Shown piece after piece: positions 34,075 through 46,700 of a DNA stretch of 64,000 bases. Source of the DNA: Lunularia cruciata. Taxonomy: Eukaryota; Streptophyta; Marchantiopsida; Lunulariales; Lunulariaceae. The position numbers and the translations under genes were made by a program. The stretch spans positions 52,433,034-52,497,033 of the forward strand of contig OX419762.1 of assembly GCA_948567375.1 (NCBI GenBank), written 5' to 3'. The notes under the pieces are model-generated. The model did no database searches and was not told where the DNA came from. It worked only from the letters and a program-made list of their open reading frames with translations. Position 1 is the stretch's first letter. Each line of letters begins with the position of its first letter.

Positions 34075-34101
34075 GGGCCTCTGATTAGTGCGCAGAGGCC
34101 C
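34075..34101. repeat. Small perfect hairpin
   Basis: GGGCCTCTG and CAGAGGCCC form a 9-bp stem with a 9-base loop. There is no T-run beside it and no adjoining gene. Confidence 0.5.
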
Positions 34102-35972
34102 ACTGTGAACAAACCCCCATGGTTTCTCTCTGTGGTGGTCTAAAATTGAATCATCTAGGGAGAATTAGGGTAACATACCACCATCCTCATGGGAGACCAG
34201 AAACTGGTCATCCGGCACATTCTTCAAAGAGGGAAGAAGGCGACCACATTCTTCAAATAATGGTCTTGAAACGTGGGCTGCCGCAGTAAATCGACGTCAA
34301 ATTGACGACTGTAGCATTTTCTTTCCTTTTTTGCGAGACCTACACAACCACGAATCTGGAAAAGCGACGCACGTGAAATTGGAAAGCCTTGTTCTAGAAG
34401 ACAACGGGAGTGGATTGCACTTGATTTTGATACTTCAAATGAAATTTCCCATGGTGGTCTTAGAAGGGCATGTCAGATGCAGATACGATATGTAACATTT
34501 CAAACCATCGTAGAAGAATACACGAAATACAGTGGAAGTAACTCGTTGGAAATCAAAGAAAACATATGCCTACCAGGAAACATACAGTTTAGAGGTGAAG
34601 TTCTGACATTTAGAGTGACTATCTTCTTCTAAAGTAAACTCTGCCTTCCAACATGGTTCCAGCATAGACTAGACTAGTCCAAAGTGTTCAGTTTCGCTGA
34701 TGGTCTCAAGCACGATCTACGGCATGAGTGTTACAAGAGAACGTAGTGACGTGGCTCTTGGGATAAACGAACACATGTCATTACCCAAAAAGGCAAAATG
34801 CTCAAGATCAAGACAGAAAAACAAGACCACGAAAACACGATTAAGAAACAGAGGAGACAATAGTTCGATTAGACAGTAGTTTTATTACATGTTCTTCACG
34901 TCGAGGAAAGAAGACTCCATTGATGCACACAGGAGGGATCCTTCCACAAATGCAGCATACGAGTCGAAAATATATGTCCGAGCCATGCAATGTACTGCAG
35001 TCAAAAAGTTTGTAGTTTCTGGCTAAGCAGTTATAAAATTAGTGTGATTTACTTAGTCGACGGTAGTTCCTTTGCTGATCAATCAAGATCATCAGTCATA
35101 CAAGTAATCACTTAATTCGAATACTTGATTCGAATACAGTAACGCGGAGTACTCTAATGAACCGGGAGGAAAAGAGTGAGCCCAAGTCCGCCTCTCCCCG
35201 AGTCAGGTGTGTCCACCGTGTGGTGGACGTATTTTCCTCTAGCTAGGGAATTGCCAGATAGCATCCCAGCAAATCCGTAAACGCCATTCCCTTGTCTTCG
35301 ATCATCACGCGCTCATTTCGAAATTATTTTCTATGCCCTTTTGATCACCCTAGTCGCTTTTGACCGCGGGTCCAACTGACCGACTTGCTTGCTTCCTTCC
35401 TATCTGTCAATCCTCGGACAATGAATCAAATCAAAGAAATTGTGCTCTAGGAAGTATGATGATCAAGGGCAATCGAGTGTTCCCACTTACTTTCTCCGGG
35501 GTCTTCCAGGAAGGAGAAGCGACTAGTAAGAACAATTATAATATTGTCTTTACCTCTGGTCCAAAAGAGAGACAATATGGGGCGTCTGAGTCTCTTCGTA
35601 GGTGGGAAAACACAACGGGGGTGGCAAAAAAGGGGGAGAAGACTTGGAAGCCTACGTATAAAACGAGCTCTTGTTAGCTCGATTTGTGCATATCTCCACG
35701 ACTTTGGGCCCCTTCCCAGTTATTCAAGTCTATCCTATCTGTATCTATCCGTCCATGGTCTCTATATCCTTCTGTCTGTCGTGCAGTTTTACAGTTGGGC
35801 TACGTGGAGAAAAGGGGAAAACAAACGAGAAAAATAGGCCTCCTCGCTTATCCTCGAGCCGATCTGCAGAGCATCAGAGAACTGTTGTGCTCTTTCTAGG
35901 GGGGGTCTTGTTATGCTCGGAAAGGGTCCAAAAGGAAGGCGACTGACTATGTGCTTTTCTTTCACAAAACCC

Positions 35973-35981
35973 AAACCCTAA
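35973..35981 (+). promoter_or_regulatory. Telobox-like motif, orphan
   Basis: AAACCCTAA matches the plant telo-box. No gene is recognised beside it, so it may be chance or mark an unrecognised transcript. Confidence 0.2.
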
Positions 35982-37187
35982 GCGTCAACGACCGCCGGAT
36001 CTTCCATCTACGACTCGAAAAAGTCTGGTGTCTTTCCATTGGCTTTAGGGCCAAGGCAAGACAAAGAAAAGCGTGTGACGACGACGTGGTGTTCTACAGC
36101 TTTACAGCCCTAATGAATATTGCTGGTATTTCTCAAGATCTTTCCACCATGGATGTTGCAGTTGTAGGAGAAGAACCAGAGCAGCAAACGAGGATACATT
36201 AAAGCGATTGCGAACGAACAGATAGCTCACTGCACTGTACTATCTGCCCACTTGATCTTGGGAAGAGAATCCTGCCCGAAATTTCGTGATGTGGATGAAA
36301 TAAACTAGCCTATAGATATGGGAGTGTGGAGGATAGACCCAATGAGCTCTCGAGTTAATGTTATTTCAGGACTTCGATCCTTTTTGTGTAGAGTAGGAGG
36401 ATGTGCCAAAATATGTTCGGAGTGGGGATGAACTAAAACGGAAACTTTCTTCTTTCATGCGATAGATGTAATAAAGTGGTAAAAGATGGCGTGGTGGTAA
36501 AAGCAAGATAGATTGCAAGGTCGAGGGAAAAAGGATCCCCATCCTTATATGTAAGGTCCAAGCATAGCCATATTGTCTCTCCTGTGCCTGGCAGCCAGCC
36601 AGGTAGAGTCAGGAACTGTTGATTTTTCAGCAAATCAAATTCACCCTCTCTTTTTGCTTGTAAGTCTCGGAAAGCCAACAAGCCCCAATAAAATACCACG
36701 AAGGAATAGGAGTAAAGGAATACCAGTGCACCAAAAAGTGCAAATAAAAAGGAAGACCTGACGGCTCTAGGGAAAGGGACAAATAGGCATAGAGAACAAA
36801 GCCCTATGTTGCTTGTAAGTGGGGCAGCATTTCGACTTGGATGAAGGTTAGGGAAATAATTCTAATGGCTAATGTTCTAATGGGAAAAATACGGGTGTTT
36901 TTTGAGCTGAGATTGAGGTTAGCAAATAAGCCGGGCTATAATCATGTGAAAGAGACCAAGAGAAGTTGGCATAAGTTGGTCAAAGCAATGGGATGTGATC
37001 CTCATCCCTCTTCTTCGATTTAGGATCTAGTAGGGTGGACAACAAAAGGCGGTGTGTGGTCCAATATAAGTGGGCCCAGAAGATACAATTTGATATATAT
37101 AATTGAATATGAAAGCGAACATAATTTACTGGTTGGAGATAGAAAGCCTTCCCCACCACAAATATTATCAGAAGTTCTTCTTCTTCA

Positions 37188-37216
37188 CTCCCCTCCCCTC
37201 CCCTCCCCTCCCCTCC
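37188..37216. repeat. (CTCCC)n microsatellite
   Basis: Nearly six copies of the pentanucleotide occur without interruption. Confidence 0.85.
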
Positions 37217-40200
37217 ACTAGTGGGTCGTCTACGAGAAGTTGAAGTGGTATAAAAATGGCATCGTTCAGGGATCAACTGTTTAGCATATGATCATTTTGT
37301 GGATGGAGGCGAGCCCCACCACTCGTGGTTTTCAGTCATAGATACAAATCTTGCACAGCTTGCTTATTTTCTCTGCGCACGAGGAAGGAAACTATTCTAA
37401 GGCAAGGAAATAAGAGAAAATTCCTGAAAGATGGGAGATATAGCCCACTTTACCTCCGCACGTACCAGCCCTCCTGGTGCTGCTTTTGACGTTTTGTGCC
37501 GATTTTTGGGCTGGTAAAAACAAGGGACCGACTAGGCCAGGCACTTTTGGTCCCGGACCTTTGGTGAAGTCCACTTATTCATTCCTTTTTCTATCTAAGT
37601 TTTTCTGTTGATGGAACATGAGTCTATAATTCACCAAATCCAGCCCCACCTCCTCATGGCACTGCTATTTGATCTTTGTGTAATTCGTTCTGGTGCTTGG
37701 TAAAACACCTAAATCGTAATATCCATTCAATTAGTATCACTAATATCGGCTTCAAGGTCGGGTTAATCACACGTAACTCATATTTAATTCTTTTCAACAA
37801 ATACGTTTTGGCCCCATACCACGGATTCTTTTCTTATTCTTGTTGGTCACTCAGGCAGACAAAAGTGGAATACAGGACAAAAAGACTCTGCAATTTGAAC
37901 AGTTTGTTGGGTCTGGTCTTTCACCTGAAAGTATATCATAATAAGACGGGACGGGACTACTTTTTCATGTAAAGAACACATACCATGTCAGTTGCCTCAC
38001 GCCCATGTTCCCTTGCGAGACCGAACTCACATAAGGAACTCCCAGGCCAAAAAGACGATACATAATTGCCCTGGCGGTTGGGATCTTCGCTTCTCATCTT
38101 TCCTCCCAATTACGAACTAATATCCACCTCAAGAAATGAAGTAGAAAAGACGGAGACTCGATTAACATCACGTTGTTTCTAAACCTGGAGCAGTTCTTAT
38201 TCACGTACAAATGATTCTAGGCAAGTTTCTCCACCAACAAGAAGAAACGTTTTACTGAAGAGGAAGACTGAAAACCAAAAGTGGAATCAAAGAAACGAGT
38301 ATCATGGAATTCAAACAGTCCAGGGGTTTCAGAAGGAAACCTAAACACACCTCGTCTCAAAAAGTAAACAAAATGGGATGTCACCTAATTCCCTTTGCAG
38401 AGGAAAAGTGGACTGATCTTCAAGAGATGGAATGTCTGGAGTGAAAGCCTTAAAAGAAGCAAAAGATAGAAAGGGCAGATATACTACAAAGAAAGACTAG
38501 AAAAGTGTGAAGGACAATGAACGGGTTGTGGAAGGCCGGCGGCCACAGAACGAATGTTGGGAAGTGGAAGCGGAAGGTGTTCCATTTCCATTCGTCACAG
38601 CACGAGGGAAGCGATCCCTTCCGAATATCCGCATCCTTGAGCCAATATGCTGTGCTGGTCGGATCCTACCTCCGTTCCGCCTGCTCGATTTCAACCACGC
38701 TCGACCCCTTGACTGCACGATTCAACGGAGGTTCAGCCAAGGGCCCACCCTTACCCCATCGCGCCCGCATTCCTTGACGATGCAAATCGCCTTTCACTTT
38801 ATTATCTCGCTAATTAACACAGACGATACTAATATGCCCTCCTAATTTAACATTCGAGAGGATCGCCGTGAGGTAGGACTACCAGTAGACCACTATTCAG
38901 TTTCGAAGGTTTCATTTACCATATTTTAGAAAGGTTGCTTGTACACATATTCTTCGAAATTCCCCATTATCACGTTGCTTGCATTTGGGTTAAAAGTCTG
39001 CTAATGACAGCTCGACAAGTCCATCAGGAGGGGCTGATACTCTTATTTTGCTTTTGACGAACCTGTATAAAGAGGGAACCCAGGCAAAGGGATCATTGGC
39101 TATTCTTTCTCATCTCTTTGGGGCCTAAGAATTCAGTGTTTGCGGAGGGACTTTGGGTGCACCACAACTTCGAAGAACAACGACACCTTGCCATGTAAGT
39201 AATATTTACCGAATTGTAGTATGGACAGCAATTTGTCTTCACTTGTCTTCACTTGGTAACATTTTCTCTCGTAGAAAATGTTTCTCCTTCTTTTACAAAA
39301 ATCTCTTCTCTTCCAGAACACATGGGCCCAGCTTGCCATTGGCGTTTTGATCCTTGTTAATCAACTAAGTAAGCTTCTTGGTCGTGTACTATTGAATTGT
39401 ATCTCTCTCCAGAAAGATAGTCGACATCGTATCTTAAACCAACATTTTTCACTTAGTGATGAATGAGTCATGCGATATCTTCTAAGATACTCAGATTGGG
39501 ACCCTTTAATAATTCTATCCAACCATGTACACAAGACAGGATACGTGCATGATATACCTGCGTTCTTCGTGCTACTTGAGTAGGAAGCATGACAAACAAA
39601 TGCAATACGTGTTAAATTACATGTTATCGGCTCCCTCAATTTATATTAGCATTAAGAAGGCGAGTTCCATTTTGAGGATTGTTTGATGAGAGAGAGCCGA
39701 TCATTCCTTATACAGTCGCTTGATTAGGATAGAGACAATACCTATATCGTCACTCAAAAACCACAGAAATATCCAGAAATAGTATAGCAAATTGAAGGAA
39801 TGCATATATTAAAAGGCCCTTTTTCGGCTCGCTTTTCTAGTTCTCCGTTATTTATTACTGTGCTTAAACAGATTTCTAGACAAAGATAAAGGTTCGTCAA
39901 AAGGGTTATATCTCGTCAAACCTTTCCAGTTCTGGCAAATTCCTTCCCACAAGTCAGTTGACAAATCAGAAATAAGATATCAGGCTATGAAGCTTTCGGT
40001 TTTGGTTATTTTCCTTTTTCCAAGTCCTGACGTGGCTATTTATCATTCCATCGTTGCCTGGAAGAATATATTTTAGTGTTCAGGTTGTGAATTTAGTTAA
40101 TAATAGTATAGTCATCTATAAATGGGATCCCTTCCTCAGGATATGCAAAGTTCATTCACTTAACACGATTTTCAGATTATCATTTTTCAGAAAAGGATAG

Positions 40201-40275
40201 AACAGTACCACAATATTATTGATAATATCGGAATCAGAGGAAACAGAGAACTGTAGCAGTGTTCTCTAGTTGGCC

Positions 40276-40475
40276 NNNNNNNNNNNNNNNNNNNNNNNNN
40301 NNNNNNNNNNNNNNNNNNNNNNNNNNNNNNNNNNNNNNNNNNNNNNNNNNNNNNNNNNNNNNNNNNNNNNNNNNNNNNNNNNNNNNNNNNNNNNNNNNNN
40401 NNNNNNNNNNNNNNNNNNNNNNNNNNNNNNNNNNNNNNNNNNNNNNNNNNNNNNNNNNNNNNNNNNNNNNNNNNN
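40276..40475. other. Assembly gap (200 N)
   Basis: Exactly 200 undetermined bases, a size often used as a fixed placeholder. True length is unknown. Confidence 0.99.
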
Positions 40476-40721
40476 AAGCTAGTTATTAAGCAGGGTTAAA
40501 GCTTGATCGTAGGTAGCGTTGATTCAATAATCTACGTAGGGTTCTGACTAACGACCCAGCGTATATACTTCTTACATGTTTCATTCTTTTAGAATCTAAA
40601 TTAGAGATGGAGTTGTGTTCAGTGTCAAGTAACCGCGTTCAGGTTAGGCCAATGCATTCACATATGCGATTGATGATCTCCATTTTTCTGGCACCTGAAT
40701 CAAATCTGCTGATGTGCAGGC

Positions 40722-41074
40722 ACTCTCAGAGAGGTCCATGTTGGAACCGAATTTTACTATGAGACGAGTACCAGAGGAAGCACCTTTGTCCCTTCCACAG
40801 GGAGAGCCCACTATGACAAACTCTAGTGTGGGGTAACCCCAAACTAGAATTACCTCACACTAGAGTTTGTCATAGTTCAAATAAACCCTGGGTAACCGGA
40901 GACGACGTTTACTTGAACCCCTGGGTCAGGAGTACTCACTTGGACGGATCGATGAAAGACGCGATAGTCTTGGAGTGTTCCCCGGAAGATGGGCTCGAAA
41001 TACCTCAGATAATCACAGGCACGATACCCTCTAGTGGTGGATATACTTCACCCGACGGTGTGGTGTTTCAATGA
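40722..41074 (+). pseudogene. Possible broken coding segment of unknown family
   Basis: After a good splice-acceptor-like site (TGATGTGCAG ending 40720), one frame runs from 40722 to a TAG inside a hairpin arm at about 40824. A second frame, offset by two bases, is open from the hairpin to a TGA at 41072-41074 and has ordinary amino-acid composition (Trp-Val-Thr-Gly-Asp-Asp, then Ser-Pro-Glu-Asp-Gly). I do not recognise the family. The two halves may be one gene broken by the inverted repeat between them, or chance frames. Confidence 0.25.
40810..40876. repeat. 27-bp near-perfect inverted repeat (hairpin)
   Basis: Arms 40810-40836 and 40850-40876 match in 26 of 27 bases around a 13-base loop. 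The strand could fold into a long stem. It interrupts a possible coding segment and lies about 335 bp from the assembly gap. Confidence 0.85.
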
Positions 41075-43732
41075 GGATAAAAAAATCTTGCTCCTTTTGC
41101 TACATGCATGCACTGGGTTTTCATGGGGATTCAACAAGTGAAGCAAACAAGGGGCCCAACGACACTTTGATCCAGTCTCTCCATGCAAACACTGGGTTTC
41201 TTTCCTTGTTGGGTACCTCATCTGTCGATGTACCACATAAGCTTGAGTAGCTAAGTTTAGATGGAGCTTATCAGCCACTTCTTGTGCTGCTGCTGCGCTG
41301 AAGAGAAGTTAATCAAATTGAATTACATTCAACCAAGGATGGCGTGGTCTACCTAGGTCTGGCTTGCTGTATACCTCATCTATTTTAGCCTATGTATGAC
41401 CTTGGAGTCGGAGTTGGAAATCTGTTCACTGCAGATGAGATGGGAAAACTAGTCCCTGCCCGATAAGCAACTTGGCAACCAATGCGAAAGTTGGCTTGCA
41501 TGCTGAGTACTTTTGATGAGATCTCCACATGGAAGAATGTGTCTGTATGTAGGGCTCCTGTTCTGACTTGAGGATTTCTTCCACTCAATCCCAATCAAAG
41601 ACATATATAATAATAATCCTTAGAAGAATTAAAGAAAAGAGATCGGATCGTCCTTGGGTCGAAGTGAAAGTGGAAGGTGTAACTACCAGCTTGATAAGTC
41701 CGAGAACCACCCTCCTCTTCTTGTTCTTATCCTGTAGAGTAGTGGGTGCTGTCGTTGCTCATCATGTTCACTGCTTTTCAAGAGTCCAGAACAGCTGCTG
41801 GGCTGTTCTCTCACCTGTTAGCCAACAGCTTTGATCTCTTCCGGATCAGACCTTGCCCACGTCCAGTGTGAATACTTGGTTTCCCAAGCGCTGAGCTGAA
41901 TTAATTCGTCCCGTGCCCCTGGATCTTCTCCTAGTTCCTCGATTTACATGCTGGAGTGTACTTGGAGGTTACGGGATTGACTGACCAGAGACAGACCTAT
42001 GGAGGTCAGTACAGAGTGACTGTCTTTCATGGTGCAGGTGCACTGTAACACTCCAACTTCACAGTTCCCTTTCTTGAGAAATTGTAGTTTCTCTCGGAGA
42101 ACTCCACCCCATTCGCTCTGCTGTGTCTGCCGTAGTAACTGAAAAAATGTCGTCCCTGAGACAAAGTTCATGGATCGCGCAGCTTGTGTACCCAACCAAG
42201 GCCAATCATGAAGAAGTCGCATGGTCTTCATGCGTTATAAGATCGCCTCGACAGTGAATACTTTGTCTCCAGCTGCTTGGCCAAGTTCTTTAGACCTCAC
42301 GTTCCAATACAAGTGAAGGGAAAACGGATCGAGTCGACGTCTTCTGGTCACACGATTAGGACCAGGAATTCCTGCTCATCATGAGGGAAATTCTCACCAG
42401 ATAAATGGCCATAATTATATGCGTTGAAGCCCCAGAAACCGGACGTCTGTACTATATATGTTAAAGCCACAAAGGAAATCATTTTCTACGTCCGGCCAGG
42501 GCCTACCTTCAGCGCACCTTTCATTCATGTCACATAACAGGAGCCACATGAGTGGATGATGTGTACACCACCATTCTGCCACTTGCTTCCACGAATCAAC
42601 ATCATGGAACCATTTTCCTGGTGGAGAAAAACTGCCAGAACAGAAAGGAGAGCCTTTGTGCCTCTCCTCAGAGTTTGATGGGTCCACAAGTACCGTGAAT
42701 ATGCAAGTGATTGTGAGAAGGGCAATATATTACTCCTAAAGCCCACATCTGATGCTGTTACTTGAGTTTTGCTTGAGCAACCGATATCGTATGGGGTTAC
42801 CTCAGAGATAAGAATGATCAAGTGACAAATACTTCCGAAAGGATTGATTGACCTTCACAAAACTTAAAACGCGGATCACCACAACTCTTTCAGGCGTCAG
42901 CAAGAACTTGGCATCTGTTTTCGCCGATACGTCTCAATACTGACGGAACCCGGCACTAGCTATCAAAATATTTCCCAGGTAAATACAGCTGCAGAGATAA
43001 TACAATCTACAAAGACACATCCAAAATTGACAATGCGAAACAAATCGGAGGGAAGACTAGGAAAGACTCAGAAACTCAGAGGACCAGGACAGGTGCTGAT
43101 AAGCATTAAGACTCGGCCTGCTAGCGAAACAAACGCTAAAAACAGGATTCTGCCCAGACATGCAACGACATGGGCAGCAAAAACTTTTCCTTCTTTAATC
43201 TTGTGCTGAAAGAAGCTGTTCAATAAATATCGCGGCAATCATAAATCCTGAATTCATGAATTCCAATGTGCACGAATGTACGAAAGGGGTCAAACAATGA
43301 TTTCAAAAAGAGAACTGTAGACTGCATCCATATGCAACTAATATACAAGTTTGAACAGCTTGGGATTGATGCATCGCAAGCTAATTCATCAGCACCGGAA
43401 ACTGAAAAGAATGAGTAGTATGAATCGATTAACCTGAAAGAACCTCTAAGACGGGACTATATATATACAGAGAACTCAGAAACTGGATTGAAGGCTGTGC
43501 TAACATGTAACTCATGTAACTCGTAACTCGCATGAACAGTAATCTAACAAAACGTTTCATTATAATTCTAACAGAAACTCCTTAACTACTAGTATACATA
43601 TATCATCCCGTAACTTGATGCGGGTGATGCTGGGCAATGGCGGCCTCCATCAGTACAGCGATTAAGTGAAGTCCATCCGTCAATAAGCATGGAAATGATC
43701 TCTCGTCTTTCTGGAGAAAAAGAACTTCGAGG
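41075..43732. other. Intergenic, no gene recognised
   Basis: Short minus-strand frames (41048-41278, 41944-42231, 42415-42821) show no family motif. The end next to 43733 should contain the 3' untranslated region of the methyltransferase gene. Confidence 0.4.
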
Positions 43733-46700
43733 TTACATTACAGATGAGGATACTGCCACTTCAGGTTTCCTAAACTTGGCATGTACCCAAACGCGCTTCA
43801 TGGGTAGTTCCTTCCGTCGATTCAGTAGTTGTACACAGCAGTATTGAAGCTCTTCCTGTAAGCCAAGCATGGAAGAATAGAAGTACTTAGTGCGCAGGAA
43901 ACATATATAGGCTACAAAAAACAGCTCACCTGACATTCTTTACCTCTTCAGATTCATTCAGATGAAAGAACAATCAGCTGCCGATCAGGAAATGTGACTC
44001 AGAAGAATCTTACCTCTTCCAGGCCAACACTGGTGAAGAGCTCCCTTACAATCCCTAGACTGAAGAAGTAGGATAGGGTGCCATCCTTTCGAAAATATAG
44101 TCGATCGGCTACTTTCTGAGATGAAGGGAATCTGAGCATGGTCATATCGTAAAGACCTGCATAGAGACTTTAAGTAAAGCTGAGAAGTGAACAAACGCGG
44201 CGTGAAGGTTGCTGCTTCCACATTTTATACCGGAATATTCCTTCTAAAAAGGAGATTCGACTGCGTGAGCCATGCTTACAAGGGGCATGATGGAATGAAG
44301 AGTGAAGGAAGGGTACTCCGGGTGGAATAATAATCCATCAGTTTCACTTGAAATTATATCGACGGAAGTAAAAGAAACGTGAAAGAGTAGCTGGTGAGAA
44401 GCAGAGTGCACCAACCATAATCTCGAAACAGAAGACGACCCCCAGGTTTGAGAATGGCAGCACACTCTGCCAAAACATGACGCATCTTTTCCAGGGGGAT
44501 AGCGGAGAGAGTGAATATCTGCAAATGTACGACTTCCTATTAACGTGGTGACAGATACTTCATGGTGACATCTGTTATCCTCATATTTCCGACGACTTGC
44601 AAGGATTTATCTCTAACACAGGACTACTGTGGCATAAGGAAATGCATAATCAATCATATGAAGAGCCCCTCTTTGGTCCTCATTGACTTGTAGAACTCCT
44701 ACGAATCCATGACAGTCAAGGTTGATTACTTTTGTCACGCAACGAACAAAACAAATAGCTCCACATTTATACAGCTTGTAGACAGAAGCGGCAAAACTTC
44801 CAAACCTCTCCTCCTTCGAACATATTGCCATAAGTTCCATAATATATGGTGAACTACCGAACCAAATGATGATTGAGGGCCTACCAGCATCACAATCGAG
44901 ACTCCTCCAATACAGCACGCACTTTTTGTTTCAGATCTCAGTTCGCTTAAATTTGTTGAACTCCCTACGAGCGTGCTAGTGTTGGAAACCTCATCCTAAA
45001 AAGCAGGGATTAGTCACGGCTGTTGCAAACGTCAAAAGTGTAGAGTCAATGACTCTACGAGCCATAGTTCCATAACAGACCAAGTTTGTATGGTGCAGCC
45101 TCCCTCGTGCTGAAATAAGCAGAGCAGGAAGAGGACAGTGCTAATTACTGCGCATCGATTTACTGCGTACCTGCTTTTGTGACTTCCGGCATATTGTACA
45201 GCAAAGCCATGAAGGGAAAGTTTCCTCGGATATATCACACAAAAAAGGATTGAAATTCTTGCTTTGAGCCTCAGGAAGGCCAGCTTGGTCGACCACCAAT
45301 TCCTTTGCTCGCTCCAATGCAGCGGCACTGCAATCGCATGCATAACAAGCCGCAGTTTTGTTTGCCCTGCCCACAAGAAACATGAGTGGCAAAGTATATT
45401 TGTATAGTTGTGAGAGGAATGACTCAACGACTAAAAAGCAACAGCTTTGAGTTAAAAACAAGACCAAGTTGTATTGAATCAAGAGAAACTCTGTCCTGCC
45501 TTTCAACTACAGAGTTTGAAAGCATTTCAGAAGAAGGCGTAACAGTGTTGCTTTCAGCCCATCTAATCTTTAAAAGCAATTGTTTCACTTCCAGTGTGAG
45601 TTGCGGTCGCTCGTAATGAACGTCTCGGGACGACTGCTGCAAAGAGGTAACTGATCTGTAAATAGGGAAAGCAACATATACCTCAGTATAGGAGCGACGG
45701 AACTTCCGGTGCCACAACCAACTTCCAAGATAGTGATGGAGTCATCCCCGTTAACCAACTCGGGGAACTCTTTGACCAGATATCGTCGCTCCTATTTCCC
45801 GGAAGAAGAATGGAAGTTAGAACTTCACAAGCTTGTGGGCAAATAGACGAGGAGGTGTATAGTCTGGACCTCGAAGCGACCATAACATGTACCAGATATG
45901 TTCTTCCCTCAACCTCCTAGCTGGACAACAAAGCTCACGCTTGGTTTCAGGTGAAAAATTGTGGACACAATAATGTGGTTGAAGATCCTGGCCATACTTT
46001 GAAAAACAGGCCTTTGGAATGATTCTTGTGGAATGCTTCCCATGCAGACGGAGAAAAGGGGATAGGGCCACTTCTTGCCCCAAAGCTCCGCTCCGCTTCC
46101 AATATAACGTTCAGGCCACTCTGTAATCACCACCCTGCCTTTAGTACAGTCAATTTCATATCGAGCTAACTCCTGATTACAGTACCTTTGAACAACAAAC
46201 CGTACTGAACCGCCTTTTCCAAAGCAAATCAATATTCATTTACTGAGCTCAAGCAGGGAGAAATGTCGCCGGAATCTCGTTAGTCGACCTTGAACAATTG
46301 GCAGAGGTACCCCGAGATAGAAGACGGTTGCAAGTATCTGATCTTGACTTCCAATATCTCCCTTGGCATTATGCCTTGAACATTGAGATCACGAAACAAT
46401 CCTCTCTTTTGATTAGACATGAGATAGCTGAGCTTGTACTTTGTCCAGTACCTGTGACTGAAGAATTCTCTCTCATCACTTTTCCACAAGAAATACCTTC
46501 TTAGCACATTCGTCTTCTCTAGAGCGATGTCTCATAGGCATTCCACATCCAAAGAGGGAAGAATCACGTGGTTATGAAGGACAGTCCAGAGAACAACCTT
46601 GGTCTACGATGCAAACTATCATCGCAATCGCATATCGTGTTTGTAACTAGGATGCACGGAAGATCAAAATCATACCAGTCCAGCTAAGAGGGCTGATGTA

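Larger units (their letters stand above)
32063..40275. other. Intergenic, no gene recognised
   Basis: The stretch holds short frames only. Notable sites are a 9-bp perfect hairpin (34075-34083 with 34093-34101), a telobox-like AAACCCTAA (35973-35981) beside weak frames at 35951-36202, and a CTCCC simple repeat (37188-37216). A decayed gene or non-coding transcript near 35.9-36.2 kb is possible but unsupported. Confidence 0.4.

Noticed and set aside
33758-34084. Possible 108-codon gene
   Set aside because: There is no motif, no splice or promoter context, and composition like the surrounding intergenic DNA.
40259-40489. Open frames spanning the run of N
   Set aside because: They are translations of undetermined bases.
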